Shown: positions 33,182 through 42,872 of the stretch, in pieces
Numbering within the stretch: position 1 is the stretch's first letter
Layout: every line of letters starts with the position of its first letter
NCBI RefSeq assembly: GCF_016907755.1
Contig: NZ_JAFBCN010000001.1
Location: 2,852,001 to 2,916,000, forward strand
DNA length: 64,000 nucleotides
Reading direction: 5' to 3'
Source of the DNA: Cellulosimicrobium cellulans
GTDB lineage: Bacteria; Actinomycetota; Actinomycetes; Actinomycetales; Cellulomonadaceae
Program-made: the position numbers and the translations under genes
The notes under the pieces: model-generated
What the model was told of the DNA's origin: nothing
Databases searched by the model: none
The model's input: only the letters and a program-made list of their open reading frames with translations

Positions 33182-34722
33182 CGCTTGCGCTTCTCCCGCA
33201 CGCGGACGCTGATCTCGATGGGCGTGCCCTCGAACCCGAACGTCTCGCGCAGGCGACGCTCGATGAACCGGCGGTAGCCGGCCTCGAGGAAGCCCGTCGC
33301 GAAGATGACGAACCGCGGCGGGCGCGTGGACGCCTGGGTCGCGAAGAGGATGCGGGGCTGCTTGCCGCCGCGCAGCGGGTGCGGGTGGGCGGCGACGAGC
33401 TCGCCGAGGAACGCGTTCAGGCGCCCGGTCGGGATGCGCGTGTCCCACGACTCGAGCGAGCGCTGGATCGCGGGCACGAGCCGGTCGGTGTGCCAGCCCG
33501 TCCGCGCGGAGACGTTGACGCGCGGCGCCCACTGGACCTGGACCAGGTCCTTCTCGATCTCGCGCTCCAGGAACGGACGGCGGTCCTCGTCCATGAGGTC
33601 CCACTTGTTGTAGGCGATGACGAGCGCGCGGCCGGCGTCGACGACCTGCGAGATGACGCGCGTGTCCTGCTCGGTGAGCGGGACGGACGCGTCGACGAGC
33701 ACGACCGCGAGCTCCGCCTTCTCGATCGCGGCCTGCGTGCGCAGCGAGGCGTAGAAGTCGGCGCCCTTGGTCTGGTGCACGCGGCGGCGGATGCCGGCGG
33801 TGTCGACGAGGACGTACGGGACGTCCTTGATCGTCACGAGCTCGTCGACGGGGTCGCGGGTCGTGCCGGCGATCTCGTCGACGACGACACGGTCGGCGCC
33901 GGCGATCTTGTTGAGCAGCGACGACTTGCCGACGTTGGGCCGCCCGATCAGCGCGACGCGGCGCGGACCGGTCGGGCGCACCTCGCCGTGCTCGGACTCG
34001 GTCGGCAGAGCCGCCATGGCGGCGTCGAGCAGGTCGCCGGTCCCGCGGCCGTGCAGCGCCGACACGGGGTGCGGCTCGCCCAGGCCGAGCGCCCACAGGT
34101 ACGCCGCGTCCGCCTCGCCGGACTGCCCGTCGACCTTGTTGGCGCACAGCACGACGGGCTTGCCGGACTCGCGCAGCAGGCGCACGACGCGCTCGTCCGT
34201 CGCGGTGGCACCGACCGTCGCGTCGACGACGAACAGCACGGCGTCCGCGAGCGAGATCGCCACCTCCGCCTGCTCGGCGACCTTCGACTCGATGCCCGCG
34301 ACGTCGACCTCCCAGCCGCCCGTGTCCACGAGCGTGAAGCGCCGCCCTGCCCACTCGGCGGGGTAGCTCACGCGGTCGCGCGTGACACCCGGCTTGTCCT
34401 CGACGACGGCCTCGCGGCGCCCGATGATGCGGTTGACGAGCGTCGACTTGCCGACGTTGGGGCGGCCGACCACGGCGAGCACGGGCAGCGGCGCCTCGGG
34501 TTCGTAGCCCTCGATCACCTCGCCGTCGGCGTCGAGGAGGACGAGGTCGGTGTCCTCGAGCTCGTAGTCCTCGAGGCCGGCGCGCAGCGCACGCTCGCGC
34601 GCCGCGTCGTCCGCCGAGTCCGCGGAGTCCGCGAGGTCCGCGGGCGCCAGGGGCTCCTCGGCCTGCCCGGCGGCGTCGATCTGTCCGGGCGTGCCGGGCT
34701 GGGCGGGGTCGGGTGTGGTCAT
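33178..34722 (-). CDS. der: Ribosome-assembly GTPase Der (EngA)
   Basis: A 514-residue double-Era GTPase. First G domain: [20 protein letters not shown]. Second G domain: [26 protein letters not shown]-terminal KH-like domain ends VREKRKR. An N-terminal acidic extension of about 75 residues is typical of actinobacterial Der. It acts in 50S subunit maturation. The start ATG at 34722 is preferred because GGGAG lies about ten bases upstream; ATG 34731 is too close to it. Downstream membrane gene is translationally coupled. In relatives der sits beside cmk, here separated by a few inserted genes. Confidence 0.96.
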   Translation of the reverse strand: MTTPDPAQPGTPGQIDAAGQAEEPLAPADLADSADSADDAARERALRAGLEDYELEDTDLVLLDADGEVIEGYEPEAPLPVLAVVGRPNVGKSTLVNRIIGRREAVVEDKPGVTRDRVSYPAEWAGRRFTLVDTGGWEVDVAGIESKVAEQAEVAISLADAVLFVVDATVGATATDERVVRLLRESGKPVVLCANKVDGQSGEADAAYLWALGLGEPHPVSALHGRGTGDLLDAAMAALPTESEHGEVRPTGPRRVALIGRPNVGKSSLLNKIAGADRVVVDEIAGTTRDPVDELVTIKDVPYVLVDTAGIRRRVHQTKGADFYASLRTQAAIEKAELAVVLVDASVPLTEQDTRVISQVVDAGRALVIAYNKWDLMDEDRRPFLEREIEKDLVQVQWAPRVNVSARTGWHTDRLVPAIQRSLESWDTRIPTGRLNAFLGELVAAHPHPLRGGKQPRILFATQASTRPPRFVIFATGFLEAGYRRFIERRLRETFGFEGTPIEISVRVREKRKR

Positions 34723-34804
34723 GTGGTCCATTCTCCCAGGCCGCGGGCCAGGCTCCGAACCCGGCCCGTCGGCGCGCCCTCGCGGGGCTCCGCGGAGGGC
34801 CGGA

Positions 34805-35188
34805 TCAGCCGGCCCGGCCGTCGCGCGCCGCCGCCGCGCGGGCGGCGAGCCGGAGGACGACGGCGCGCACGACGTCGTCGGGCACGGGCTCGGCCAGCGA
34901 GAACCGCAGGGTCCCCTTGCCGTCCTGGTAGCGCGCGATCCGGCGCGCCAGCTCGTCGTCGGTCTCGGGCACGGGGTACAGCGAGACGTGGTGGGCCCAG
35001 CCCGCGAGGTAGACGACGTACCGGTCGTCGAGCGTGAACGTCGGGATGCCGTAGCTGATGCGCTCGCCGAGGCCGGGCACGGTGTCGTGGACGACGGCGC
35101 GCAGGTGGGCGACGACGTCCCGCGCCGAGGGTGTCAGCGTCGCGAGGTACTCGTCCACGGTCGTGGGCTTGCCCGGAGCGTCGGTCAT
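34805..35188 (-). CDS. DUF1801 (YdhG-like) protein
   Basis: A 127-residue DUF1801 protein: [24 protein letters not shown] at the N-terminus, [29 protein letters not shown] in the core, and [21 protein letters not shown] at the end. The family is compact and cytosolic, possibly an iron-chaperone-like (frataxin-like) fold. The start ATG at 35188 follows GGAGAG. It lies between der and the EamA transporter on the same strand. Confidence 0.9.
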   Translation of the reverse strand: MTDAPGKPTTVDEYLATLTPSARDVVAHLRAVVHDTVPGLGERISYGIPTFTLDDRYVVYLAGWAHHVSLYPVPETDDELARRIARYQDGKGTLRFSLAEPVPDDVVRAVVLRLAARAAAARDGRAG

Positions 35189-35266
35189 CCGCTCTCCTCT
35201 CCGCGCGTGCTGGCTGGCGTCCGCGACCTCACGACGGCACGGCTCCACGGCCGGCTACGCGCGAAC

Positions 35267-36205
35267 CTACCGCGCGCCGGGCGACCCCGCGAGGCGCACG
35301 AGCACCACGCCGGCGACGACGAGGACGCCTCCGGCCGCCTGCACGAGGCTCGGCGCCTCGCCGAGGAGCAGCCACGCGATGACGACGGCGAACAGCACCT
35401 CGGACAGCCCGACGAACGACGCGAGGCGCTCCCCCATGCGCACGGTCGCGGCAACGCCGGAGACGTACGCGAACGCCGTCGCCACGAGCACGACGACGGC
35501 GAGCGGCACGTACCAGGGCGCGGACGTCCCGAGCAGCGCGACGTCGACGAACGGCGCGGCGAACGGCAGCACGCCCACGAGGCCGGCGGCGCCGAGCGCG
35601 AGCGCCCCGACGCCCAGCCCCGACGCGGCGAGCGCGACGGCCGGCAGCCGGGTCGGGCGCGCGGACAGGACGAAGTAGGCGCCGAGGCCCACGGCCGCGC
35701 CGAGGGCGAAGAGGACCCCGACGAGGTCGGGGCGCGCGCCCGCGGGGTCGACGACGAGCACCAGCCCGGCGACCGCGACGACGCAGCCCGCGAGCGTGAG
35801 CCGCGGCGGGACGTGCCGCGTGCGCAGCCATGCCAGCCCGACGAGCAGCACCGGCGCGAGGTACTCGACGAGCAGCGCGATGCCGACCGGCATGCGCGCG
35901 ACGGCCGCGAAGTAGCAGAGCTGCGTCCCGGCGACCGCGACGAGGCCGAACCCGAGGACGAGGCGCCACTCCTCGCGCAGCAGCCGGTGGCTGCCCCGCA
36001 GCGCGAACGCCGCGACCGGGGCGAGGACGAGCGCCGAGCACAGCGCCCGCGCGAAGACGGCGGCGCCCGGCGACCACCCCGCCTCGAGCAGCGGCTTCAC
36101 GAACGGGCCGCTCGCGCCGAACGCGAGCGCGGACGCGAGGCCGACGAGGACTCCCGTGCCCGGGCGGTCGCCCACGACGTGCGCCACCGGGCCGCCGGTG
36201 CTCAC
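35267..36205 (-). CDS. EamA/DMT-superfamily transporter
   Basis: A 312-residue permease with ten predicted helices in two EamA repeats (repeat 1 at about 20-150, repeat 2 at about 160-300). Typical elements: FARALCSALVLAPVA, LVEYLAPVLLVGLAWL in the first repeat and GLSEVLFAVVIAWLLLGE in the second. The second half has the usual AWLLLGEAPSLVQAAGGVLVVAGV ending. The start GTG at 36205 overlaps the plsC stop. Substrate (amino acid or metabolite efflux) not predictable. Confidence 0.88.
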   Translation of the reverse strand: MSTGGPVAHVVGDRPGTGVLVGLASALAFGASGPFVKPLLEAGWSPGAAVFARALCSALVLAPVAAFALRGSHRLLREEWRLVLGFGLVAVAGTQLCYFAAVARMPVGIALLVEYLAPVLLVGLAWLRTRHVPPRLTLAGCVVAVAGLVLVVDPAGARPDLVGVLFALGAAVGLGAYFVLSARPTRLPAVALAASGLGVGALALGAAGLVGVLPFAAPFVDVALLGTSAPWYVPLAVVVLVATAFAYVSGVAATVRMGERLASFVGLSEVLFAVVIAWLLLGEAPSLVQAAGGVLVVAGVVLVRLAGSPGAR

Positions 36206-36906
36206 GGCGCCGCCCGCCGCTCCCGGTTCGGGTCGTCCGTGGGCAGCGCCACGCCCGTCGAGGCGACGGTGTCCGCGACGAGCTCCGCGAGGGCGGTGCG
36301 GATGCGCTCGTTCGCGTCCTCGAGCGCCTGCTTGCCGCTCACCCCGGGCGCCCGCTCGACGGCGAACGGCTCGCCGAACCGGACCACGAGGCGGCGGCGC
36401 AGGCCCGGGATCCGGTTGACGCCCTCGCCCGTGCGACGCGTGCCGAGCACGGCGACGGGGACGACGCGCGCTCCACCGTTGAGCGCGAGCCACGCGACCC
36501 CGGCCCGGGCGGACGTCGCGTCGCCGCGACCGCGGTTGCCCTCGGGGAACACGCCGACCGCGCCGTCCCGGCGCAGCACGCCCAGCCCGGTCGCGAGCGC
36601 TCTCCGGCCGCCGCTGCGGTCGACGGGGATCTGGCCCGCCGCGCGCAGGACCCACCCGACCGGCCCGACGAACATCTCCTCCTTGACGAGGACGTGGAGG
36701 GGGCGGGGCGCGACCCCGAGCACGATCGGCCCGTCGACCACGCCCGTGTGGTTCGCCGCGAGCACGACGGGGCCGTCGGCCGGCACGTTCTCCGCGCCGA
36801 GGACCCGGGTCGACCAGACGACGCGCGCGAGGAACCGGCCGACCCAGCGCGACCAGGCCGGGCCGGCGGGCGACGGCACCCGCTCGCCCGTCGGGCTCGC
36901 GCTCAC
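36202..36906 (-). CDS. plsC: 1-acyl-glycerol-3-phosphate acyltransferase family protein
   Basis: A 234-residue PlsC-type acyltransferase: catalytic motif I NHTGVVDG (His/Asp), motif III FPEGNRGRGD, and the motif IV region VVPVAVLGTRRTG. It transfers acyl groups to lysophosphatidic acid in membrane lipid synthesis. The start GTG at 36906 overlaps the cmk stop (GTGA). The cmk-plsC-der neighbourhood is conserved across many Gram-positives. The symbol is by family, not proven substrate. Confidence 0.88.
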   Translation of the reverse strand: MSASPTGERVPSPAGPAWSRWVGRFLARVVWSTRVLGAENVPADGPVVLAANHTGVVDGPIVLGVAPRPLHVLVKEEMFVGPVGWVLRAAGQIPVDRSGGRRALATGLGVLRRDGAVGVFPEGNRGRGDATSARAGVAWLALNGGARVVPVAVLGTRRTGEGVNRIPGLRRRLVVRFGEPFAVERAPGVSGKQALEDANERIRTALAELVADTVASTGVALPTDDPNRERRAAP

Positions 36907-37667
36907 GAGCCCTGGCGCGGACCGACCACCCGCCCGGTGACCTGCTCGACGACGGCGAGCACGGCGTCGATCGTCTGCTCCAGGTCGAGCTCGGACGAGT
37001 CGACCGTCACGACGCCGTCGGCCGCGACCTGGAACTGCGAGACCGTCGCGTCGTCGCGGTCCCGGCGCAGCACCTGGTCCTTGGTCGCCTCGACCGCGGC
37101 GGCGTCCGCCGTCCCGTGCACGTCGAGGGAACGGCGCGCCAGGCGCGCCTCCTCGCTCGCGGTGAGCAGGACGCGCGCGTCCGCGTCGGGCGCGACGACC
37201 GTCGTGATGTCCCGGCCCTCGGCCACGACGCCGCGCCCCCCGGCGAACCCCGACGGCGTGCGCTCGGCCTCGATCACCGCGCGCTGCAGGCGCCGCAGCT
37301 CCGCGCGCACGTCGAGGTTGGTCGCGACCGCGCTCACGGCCGTGGAGATCTCCGTGGAACGGATCGCCTCGCCGACGTCGGTCCCGTCCACGTGCACGGT
37401 CGGCCCGGACGGGTCCAGGCCCATGACCAGCGGCATCACGCGCACCGCGTGGGCGACCGCCGCCTGGTCGGTGAGGTCCTCGCCCCGGTGCAGGCACCAC
37501 CAGGTCGCGGCGCGATACATCGCGCCGGTGTCGAGGTACGCGAGCCCGAGCCGGCGCGCGACGCCCTTGGACACGCTCGACTTGCCCGACCCCGAGGGAC
37601 CGTCGACCGCGATCGTCAGCGCGGTACCCGCGGTGCCCGCAGTGCCCGCGGCGCCCCCCGCGCTCAC
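36903..37667 (-). CDS. cmk: Cytidylate kinase
   Basis: A 254-residue (d)CMP kinase: P-loop VDGPSGSGKSSVSKG (about 17-31), YLDTGAMYRAATWWCL, the CMP-binding insert, GRDITTVVAPDADARVLLTAS, and SLDVHG plus RDRDDATV near the C-terminus. It phosphorylates CMP/dCMP with ATP in the cytosol. The start GTG at 37667 overlaps the stop of the chorismate mutase gene. An Ala/Gly-rich leader of about 12 residues precedes the core. Confidence 0.95.
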   Translation of the reverse strand: MSAGGAAGTAGTAGTALTIAVDGPSGSGKSSVSKGVARRLGLAYLDTGAMYRAATWWCLHRGEDLTDQAAVAHAVRVMPLVMGLDPSGPTVHVDGTDVGEAIRSTEISTAVSAVATNLDVRAELRRLQRAVIEAERTPSGFAGGRGVVAEGRDITTVVAPDADARVLLTASEEARLARRSLDVHGTADAAAVEATKDQVLRRDRDDATVSQFQVAADGVVTVDSSELDLEQTIDAVLAVVEQVTGRVVGPRQGS

Positions 37668-38026
37668 TGGGCCAGGTCCTTGCGCAGCGACGTGGCGCCG
37701 TGCAGGTACACGTGCTGGACGGCCGACCGCTCGACGTCGAGGTCGGCGTGCGCCATGAGGCGCACGACGCGCGGCAGCGCGCCCGGCACCGCGATCTCGG
37801 TCGCGCACATGAGCGGCACGTCCCCGAGCCCCATCTCGCGCGCCGCCGCGGCCGGGAAGTCGGCGACGAGGTCGGGCGTGCAGGTGAAGAGGATCGAGAT
37901 GAGCGCGTCGGTATCGACCGCGTTCGCGTCGAGCACCTCCTGGACCAGCTCGCGCGTGCGCTCGAAGAGGTGCTCGCGCTCGTCGACGTCGAGCTGGGTC
38001 GCGCCCCGGATCGCCCGGACCGGCAT
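37664..38026 (-). CDS. aroH: Chorismate mutase, AroH class
   Basis: A 120-residue monofunctional AroH-type chorismate mutase: MPVRAIRGATQLDVDERE start, ISILFTCTPDLVADFPAAAAREMG in the middle (active-site Arg and Cys region), and AVQHVYLHGATSLRKDL at the end. It converts chorismate to prephenate for Phe/Tyr synthesis. The start ATG at 38026 follows AAGGAG. It leads a chain of overlapping genes (aroH-cmk-plsC-EamA). Confidence 0.93.
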   Translation of the reverse strand: MPVRAIRGATQLDVDEREHLFERTRELVQEVLDANAVDTDALISILFTCTPDLVADFPAAAAREMGLGDVPLMCATEIAVPGALPRVVRLMAHADLDVERSAVQHVYLHGATSLRKDLAQ

Positions 38027-38111
38027 GGGTGGTGCTCCTTCAGTACGGGACGGCCCGCCTCACGGCGGTCCGTCGGAGGGTGGTGCAGGTCGCGTGGGGA
38101 CCTCCTCGGCC

Positions 38112-39155
38112 CTAGAGCCCGACGCCCGCCATGAGGCTGCCGAGCTCGGTCCGGCCGAGGACGCGCGTCGTCCCCGGGCGCAGGTTGCCCAGCGCGATGG
38201 GACCGATACGCGTGCGCACGAGGCGCGTCACGGGGAAGCCGACCTCCTCGAACATGCGGCGCACCACGCGGTTGCGCCCCGAGTGCAGCACGACCTCGAT
38301 CATCGTCTGGTCCGCGACCTGGTCGACGACGCGGTACGCGTCCGCGCGCACGACCCCGTCCTCGAGCTCGATGCCGTGCAGGAACTTGTTGGCGACGTTG
38401 CCCGGCACCTTGCCGCGCACCGTGACGAGGTACGTCTTGGCGACCTCGTGCGACGGGTGGGCGAGGTGGTTCGCGAGCTCGCCGTCGTTCGTCAGCAGGA
38501 GCAGGCCCTCGCTGTCCGCGTCGAGGCGCCCGACGTGGAAGAGACGCTCGGGGCGGTCCGCGACGAGCTCGGCGATGGACGGGCGACCGTCCGGGTCGTG
38601 CATGGTCGACACGACGCCGCGCGGCTTGTTGAGCGCGAGCGTCACGCGCGACGAGTCGAGCTGGAGCCGCATCCCGTCCACGTGCACGACGGCGCGCTCC
38701 GGGTCGATCCGCACGCCCAGCTCGGTCACGCGGACGCCGTCGACCTCGACGCGGCCCTGGGAGATGAGCTCCTCGCACGCGCGGCGCGAGCCGAGCCCCG
38801 CCGAGGCGAGCACCTTCTGCAGGCGCACGCCGTCCTCGACGTGCACGTCCCGCTGCGGCTCCGTCGGCTGCTGCGCACGTCGCGGCCGACCAGGCTGCTG
38901 CCGACCGGGCTGCTGACCGCCGCGCGAGGGCGTCGTGCCGCGCCCCGCGGCCTGGCCACTGCGACCTCCGCGGCCGGCGCTCGCGCCGCGGCCCGCGGAC
39001 GTGCCCGTCGACCCGGAGCCGGCCCCCCGCGGGGCGCCGCCCGAGCGTGCGGCGTCGCCGCGCCGCGGGCCACCGCGACGCGCGTCGCCCGCCCCGTCGC
39101 GCGGGGCGCGCCCGCGCCCCCCGTCACCGGGCTGGCGTCCGTCCTTCGAGCTCAT
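38112..39155 (-). CDS. rluB: 23S rRNA pseudouridine synthase RluB with long R/G-rich N-tail
   Basis: A 347-residue RsuA-family synthase. The first 100 or so residues are a disordered Gly/Arg/Ser/Gln tail (RGG-type). The S4 RNA-binding domain follows (RLQKVLASAGLGSRRACEELI), then the catalytic domain with GRLDADSEGLLLLTNDG (nucleophile Asp in GRLDxDSEG) and HSGRNRVVRRMFEEVG. It isomerises a uridine in 23S rRNA. The start ATG at 39155 overlaps the scpB stop (ATGA). Part of the conserved parA-scpA-scpB-rluB operon. Confidence 0.94.
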   Translation of the reverse strand: MSSKDGRQPGDGGRGRAPRDGAGDARRGGPRRGDAARSGGAPRGAGSGSTGTSAGRGASAGRGGRSGQAAGRGTTPSRGGQQPGRQQPGRPRRAQQPTEPQRDVHVEDGVRLQKVLASAGLGSRRACEELISQGRVEVDGVRVTELGVRIDPERAVVHVDGMRLQLDSSRVTLALNKPRGVVSTMHDPDGRPSIAELVADRPERLFHVGRLDADSEGLLLLTNDGELANHLAHPSHEVAKTYLVTVRGKVPGNVANKFLHGIELEDGVVRADAYRVVDQVADQTMIEVVLHSGRNRVVRRMFEEVGFPVTRLVRTRIGPIALGNLRPGTTRVLGRTELGSLMAGVGL

Positions 39156-39928
39156 GCGTGTCCTTCGTCCGTCGTGTCCTGCGCGGCGTCGTGCGCCACG
39201 TCGTGCAGCGTCGGGGCCGACGCCGGTGCGTCGTCCCCGTCGTCAGCCGCGCCGTCGGAGAGGGCCGTCGGGGACGCGACGGCGCCTGCCCGCGCGCTGC
39301 CGCGCAGGTCGGCGAGCCCGTCCAGGCCCTCGAGGTCGTCCATGTCCGGCAGGTGCGGGGCGAGCGGGGGCAGCTCGTCGAGCGACGTGAAGCCCATGCG
39401 CTCGAGGAAGTAGCCCGTGGTGCCGAACAGGCCGGCGCCGGTGTGCGGGTCCTGACCGACCTCGGCCACGAGCCCGCGCGCCACGAGAGTGCGCACCACG
39501 CCGTCCACGTTGACCCCTCGCACCGCCGACACCTGGCCGCGGCTGACCGGTTGACGGTACGCGATCACGGCCAGAGTCTCCAACGCCGCCTGCGTGAGCC
39601 GCGCCGTCTGGCCGCCCTGCACGAACCGTCCCACGACCTCGGCGTGCGCCGGCGCCGAGTACACGCGCCACCCGCCGCCCGCCGCACGCAGCTCGAACCC
39701 GCGCGGTCGCCCGCCGTCGTCGCCCCGGTACTCGGCGGCCAGGTCGTGCAGCGCGTCGAGGACCGCGTCGACGGGGACCGCGAGCGCCGCGGCGAGCTCG
39801 ACGACCGGGATCGGCTCGTCCGCGACCATGAGCACGGCCTCCAGTGCGGCGGGCAGTCCGCCCGGGAGGTCGTGCACGGCGGGCGGGAGGACCTCGTCGA
39901 GGGCGGGGGCGCCGTCGGGCTGCGTCAC
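39152..39928 (-). CDS. scpB: Segregation and condensation protein ScpB
   Basis: A 258-residue kleisin partner: two winged helices, first at about 25-105 (LPAALEAVLMVADEPIPVVELA) and second at about 110-190 (TQAALETLAVIAYRQPVSRGQVSAVRGVNVDGVV), ending GLFGTTGYFLERMGFTSLDELPPL. An acidic tail of about 60 residues follows. It works with ScpA and SMC in chromosome compaction. The start GTG at 39928 overlaps the scpA stop, and its own stop overlaps rluB. Confidence 0.95.
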   Translation of the reverse strand: MTQPDGAPALDEVLPPAVHDLPGGLPAALEAVLMVADEPIPVVELAAALAVPVDAVLDALHDLAAEYRGDDGGRPRGFELRAAGGGWRVYSAPAHAEVVGRFVQGGQTARLTQAALETLAVIAYRQPVSRGQVSAVRGVNVDGVVRTLVARGLVAEVGQDPHTGAGLFGTTGYFLERMGFTSLDELPPLAPHLPDMDDLEGLDGLADLRGSARAGAVASPTALSDGAADDGDDAPASAPTLHDVAHDAAQDTTDEGHA

Positions 39929-40839
39929 GCGGGGACCTCCAGGTCGGTGGGTGCGGGGGCGTCGACCGGCTCGGGGTCGTCTCCCTCGTCGAACTCGCTG
40001 CCGACGTCGGCGAGCGCGGGCTCCGGAGCGTCGTCGTCACCCGACCACCGCACGGTGAGCTCGCCGAGCGGCGTCACCTGGTCGAACGCGACGAGCGCCT
40101 GGCGGAACAGCTCGAGCAGGGCGAGGAAGCGGGCGACGACCACGGCCGTCTCCCCCGCGTCCGCGACGAGGGCGCGGAACGTCGTCGTGCCGTGGCTGCG
40201 CACGCGGTCGACGACGATGCCCGCCTGCTCGCGCACGCTCACCGCGGGCGCGTGCAGGTGGTCGAGCGAGACGCCGGGCGGGGGCGCCTTGGGCGCGAGG
40301 GCGCGGGCCGCGAGCGCTGCGAGCTGGTCGGGACCCATGGTCCACACGAGCTCCGGCAGGAGCGCGGCGAGGTGCGGCTCGAGCTGCACGACGCGCGGGA
40401 AGCGCCGACCTGCGCTCTCGAACCGCTCCGCGAGGACCCCCGACACGTCCTTGTACGCGCGGTACTGCAGCAGCCGGGCGAACAGGAGGTCGCGCGCCTC
40501 GAGGAGGGCGAGGTCCTCGTCGTCCTCCACGCTGCCCGTGGGCAGCAGGCGCGCGGCCTTGAGGTCGAGCAGCGTCGCCGCCACGACGAGGAACTCGCTC
40601 GCGGTCCCGAGGTCCCACCCGGGGTGGTCCTCCCCCGCGGCGCGGGCAGCGGCGGCCGCGCGCTCGGCGTCGCGGATGTACGCGATGAAGTCGTCCGTCA
40701 CGCGCGCGAGCGCGACCTCGGTGATGTCGAGCTTGTGCTTGGTGATGAGCGACAGCAGCAGGTCGAACGGGCCGCTGAAGTTGTCGAGGCGGACCTCGAA
40801 CCCTCGACGCGCTGGCTCGATCTCAGGCGGCGTCGCCAC
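39925..40839 (-). CDS. scpA: Segregation and condensation protein ScpA
   Basis: A 304-residue kleisin: the N-terminal VRLDNFSGPFDLLLSLITKHKLDITEVAL is diagnostic, the central region is helical, and the C-terminal winged helix (FRALVADAGETAVVVARFLALLELFRQ) binds the SMC head. The start GTG at 40839 lies 17 bp inside the end of parA, indicating coupling. Part of SMC-ScpAB condensin. The tail is acidic. Confidence 0.95.
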   Translation of the reverse strand: MATPPEIEPARRGFEVRLDNFSGPFDLLLSLITKHKLDITEVALARVTDDFIAYIRDAERAAAAARAAGEDHPGWDLGTASEFLVVAATLLDLKAARLLPTGSVEDDEDLALLEARDLLFARLLQYRAYKDVSGVLAERFESAGRRFPRVVQLEPHLAALLPELVWTMGPDQLAALAARALAPKAPPPGVSLDHLHAPAVSVREQAGIVVDRVRSHGTTTFRALVADAGETAVVVARFLALLELFRQALVAFDQVTPLGELTVRWSGDDDAPEPALADVGSEFDEGDDPEPVDAPAPTDLEVPA

Positions 40840-41821
40840 GGGCGACCAGCTCCCGGGCGAGCTGCCGGTACGCGACCGCGCCGGGGTGGGTCGGCGCGTA
40901 GACGGTGATGGGCTCGGCCGCGACGGACGCGTCCGGGAACTTCACGGTGCGCCCGATGACGGTCTGGAGCAGCTTGTCGCCGAACGCCTCGTGCACGCGC
41001 GCCACGACCTCGCGCGAGTGGAGCGTGCGCGAGTCGAACATCGTCGCGAGGATGCCGTCCACCTCGAGCCGCGGGTTGAGCCGGTCGCGCACCTTCTCGA
41101 TCGTCTCGACGAGCAGCGCCACGCCGCGCAGCGCGAAGAACTCGCACTCGAGCGGGATGAGGACGCCGTGCGCTGCGGTGAGCGCGTTGACCGTGAGCAG
41201 GCCGAGCGAGGGCTGGCAGTCCACGAGGATGACGTCGTAGTCGTCGACGACGGGCCGCAGCACGCGCGACAGGACGGACTCGCGCGCCACCTCGCCGACG
41301 AGCTGGACCTCGGCGGCCGACAGGTCGATGTTGGCGGGAAGGAGGTCGAGGTTCTCGACGTCCGTCGGGACGAGCACGTCGTGGATGTCCGCGCCCCGCT
41401 CCATGAGCAGGTTGTAGACGGTGCGGTCGAGCTCGTGCGGGTTGACGCCGAGCCCCACGGACGCCGCGCCCTGCGGGTCGAAGTCGACGAGCAGGACCTT
41501 GCGGCCGTACTCGGCGAGCGTCGCACCGAGGTTGATGGTGGTCGTCGTCTTGCCGACGCCGCCCTTCTGGTTGCACATCGCGATGATGCGTCCGGGGCCG
41601 TGCGCCGCGAGCGGCGCGGGGACCGGGAACTCGGGCAGGGGGCGGCCCACGACGTCGGTGGGCGCCTCGGTCGTCTCGCGGCTCTCGCCGTTCGTGGCGT
41701 GGTCGACGACGGGTGCGACGTCGCGCTCGGAGGAGGTCACGGGGGCGGCCGGACGGACGGCGTCGCCGTGCGAGCTCTGCGCGCCGCGCGTCTCGGGCTG
41801 GGTCTCGGCCTGGCTGCTCAC
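40823..41821 (-). CDS. ParA/Soj-family chromosome partitioning ATPase
   Basis: A 332-residue ParA-type ATPase: deviant Walker A NQKGGVGKTTTTIN (with the signature Lys), Walker A' DFDPQGAAS, and Walker B DVILVDCQPSLGLLTVNAL. About 75 disordered residues precede the domain. The start GTG at 41821 is chosen, but upstream in-frame starts (GTG 41830, ATG 41920 overlapping xerD) exist, and none has a strong ribosome site. It is not beside parB, so it is the scpAB-linked ParA of actinobacteria rather than the oriC parA. Confidence 0.9.
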   Translation of the reverse strand: MSSQAETQPETRGAQSSHGDAVRPAAPVTSSERDVAPVVDHATNGESRETTEAPTDVVGRPLPEFPVPAPLAAHGPGRIIAMCNQKGGVGKTTTTINLGATLAEYGRKVLLVDFDPQGAASVGLGVNPHELDRTVYNLLMERGADIHDVLVPTDVENLDLLPANIDLSAAEVQLVGEVARESVLSRVLRPVVDDYDVILVDCQPSLGLLTVNALTAAHGVLIPLECEFFALRGVALLVETIEKVRDRLNPRLEVDGILATMFDSRTLHSREVVARVHEAFGDKLLQTVIGRTVKFPDASVAAEPITVYAPTHPGAVAYRQLARELVARGDAA

Positions 41822-41888
41822 GTCCGCCACGGTATCGCAGGACCCTGCCGCCGCTCGTGCGCACGCGCCCGCGCGCCGCGTTCCCGCG

Positions 41889-42842
41889 TCAGCCCAGCGC
41901 GCGGGGGTGCGCGGCGGCATACACCTCGCGCAGCGTGTCCGGGGTGACGAGCGTGTAGATCTGCGTCGTCGTGACGGAGGCGTGCCCCAGCAGCTCCTGG
42001 ACGACGCGCACGTCGGCGCCGCCCGCGAGCAGGTGCGTCGCGAAGGAGTGCCGCAGCGTGTGCGGCGAGATCCGCTCCGGGTGGTCGATCCCCGCGCGCT
42101 CGGCGGCGGTGCGCAGCACGGCCCACGCGCTCTGCCGCGACAGGCGCGCGCCGCGCGTGTTGAGGAAGACGGCGGGCGTCCCGCGGCCGTGCGCGGCCAG
42201 TCCCGCGCGCCCGCGGACGAGGTAGGCGTCGAGCGCGCGCCGCGCGAACGATCCGACAGGCACCACGCGCTCCTTGCCGCCCTTGCCGAGCAGGCGGACG
42301 GCGCCCGTCCCGAGGTCGAGGTCGTCGACGTCGAGGCTCACGGCCTCGGTGATGCGCGCACCGGTCGAGTAGACGAGCTCGAGCAGCGCACGGTCGCGCA
42401 GGGGTCCGGGGCCGTCGCCGACGCCGGAGGCCTCGAGGATGCGTGCGACCTCGTCGGTCGAGATCGCCTTGGGGAGCCTCCTCCCCTGGGCGGGGGGCCG
42501 CACGTCGGCGGAGGCGTCGGCATCGGCGAGGCCCTCCGCCGCGCAGAAGCGGTGCCAACCGCGCACGGCGGCCACGGACCGCGCCGTGGACGACGCCGAG
42601 AGGCTCGCCCCGCCGTCGGCACCGGTGCGTAGCGCGGTGACGTACGCCGCGACGTCGTCCGCCTCGACCTCGCGGACCGCGTGGTTGCCCCGGGAGGCGA
42701 GGAACGCGACGTAGCGCGCGAGGTCGCGCCGGTAGGCGGCGACGGTGTTCGCGGACAGGCCGCGCTCGACGGCGAGGTGCGCGAGGTACTCCCGCGCGGC
42801 GCGGTCCAGCGCCTCGGGCACGAGCGCCTCGCCGGAGCCCAT
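41889..42842 (-). CDS. xerD: Site-specific tyrosine recombinase XerD
   Basis: A 317-residue chromosome-dimer recombinase. The SAM-like N-domain is at about 10-105 ([24 protein letters not shown]). The catalytic set is complete: Arg163 (TGARITE), Lys187 (LGKGGKERV), His261/Arg264 ([11 protein letters not shown]), His287 (LLGHASV) and Tyr296 (TTTQIYT). With XerC it resolves dimers at dif. The start ATG is at 42842. Its place next to parA-scpAB is standard in this group, so this is a housekeeping recombinase, not a phage integrase. Confidence 0.95.
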   Translation of the reverse strand: MGSGEALVPEALDRAAREYLAHLAVERGLSANTVAAYRRDLARYVAFLASRGNHAVREVEADDVAAYVTALRTGADGGASLSASSTARSVAAVRGWHRFCAAEGLADADASADVRPPAQGRRLPKAISTDEVARILEASGVGDGPGPLRDRALLELVYSTGARITEAVSLDVDDLDLGTGAVRLLGKGGKERVVPVGSFARRALDAYLVRGRAGLAAHGRGTPAVFLNTRGARLSRQSAWAVLRTAAERAGIDHPERISPHTLRHSFATHLLAGGADVRVVQELLGHASVTTTQIYTLVTPDTLREVYAAAHPRALG

Positions 42843-42872
42843 GGTCCTACCGTCCCCCTGGCACGGCCGGGC

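Noticed and set aside
38880-39120. Possible tandem repeat or CRISPR-like array in the rluB 5' region
   Set aside because: The repetition is codon-level low complexity (Gly/Arg/Gln codons) with no regular unit or spacers.
41889-42842. Tyrosine recombinase as evidence of an integrated element
   Set aside because: The sequence and neighbourhood (parA-scpA-scpB) are those of housekeeping XerD; no attachment repeats or phage genes are present.
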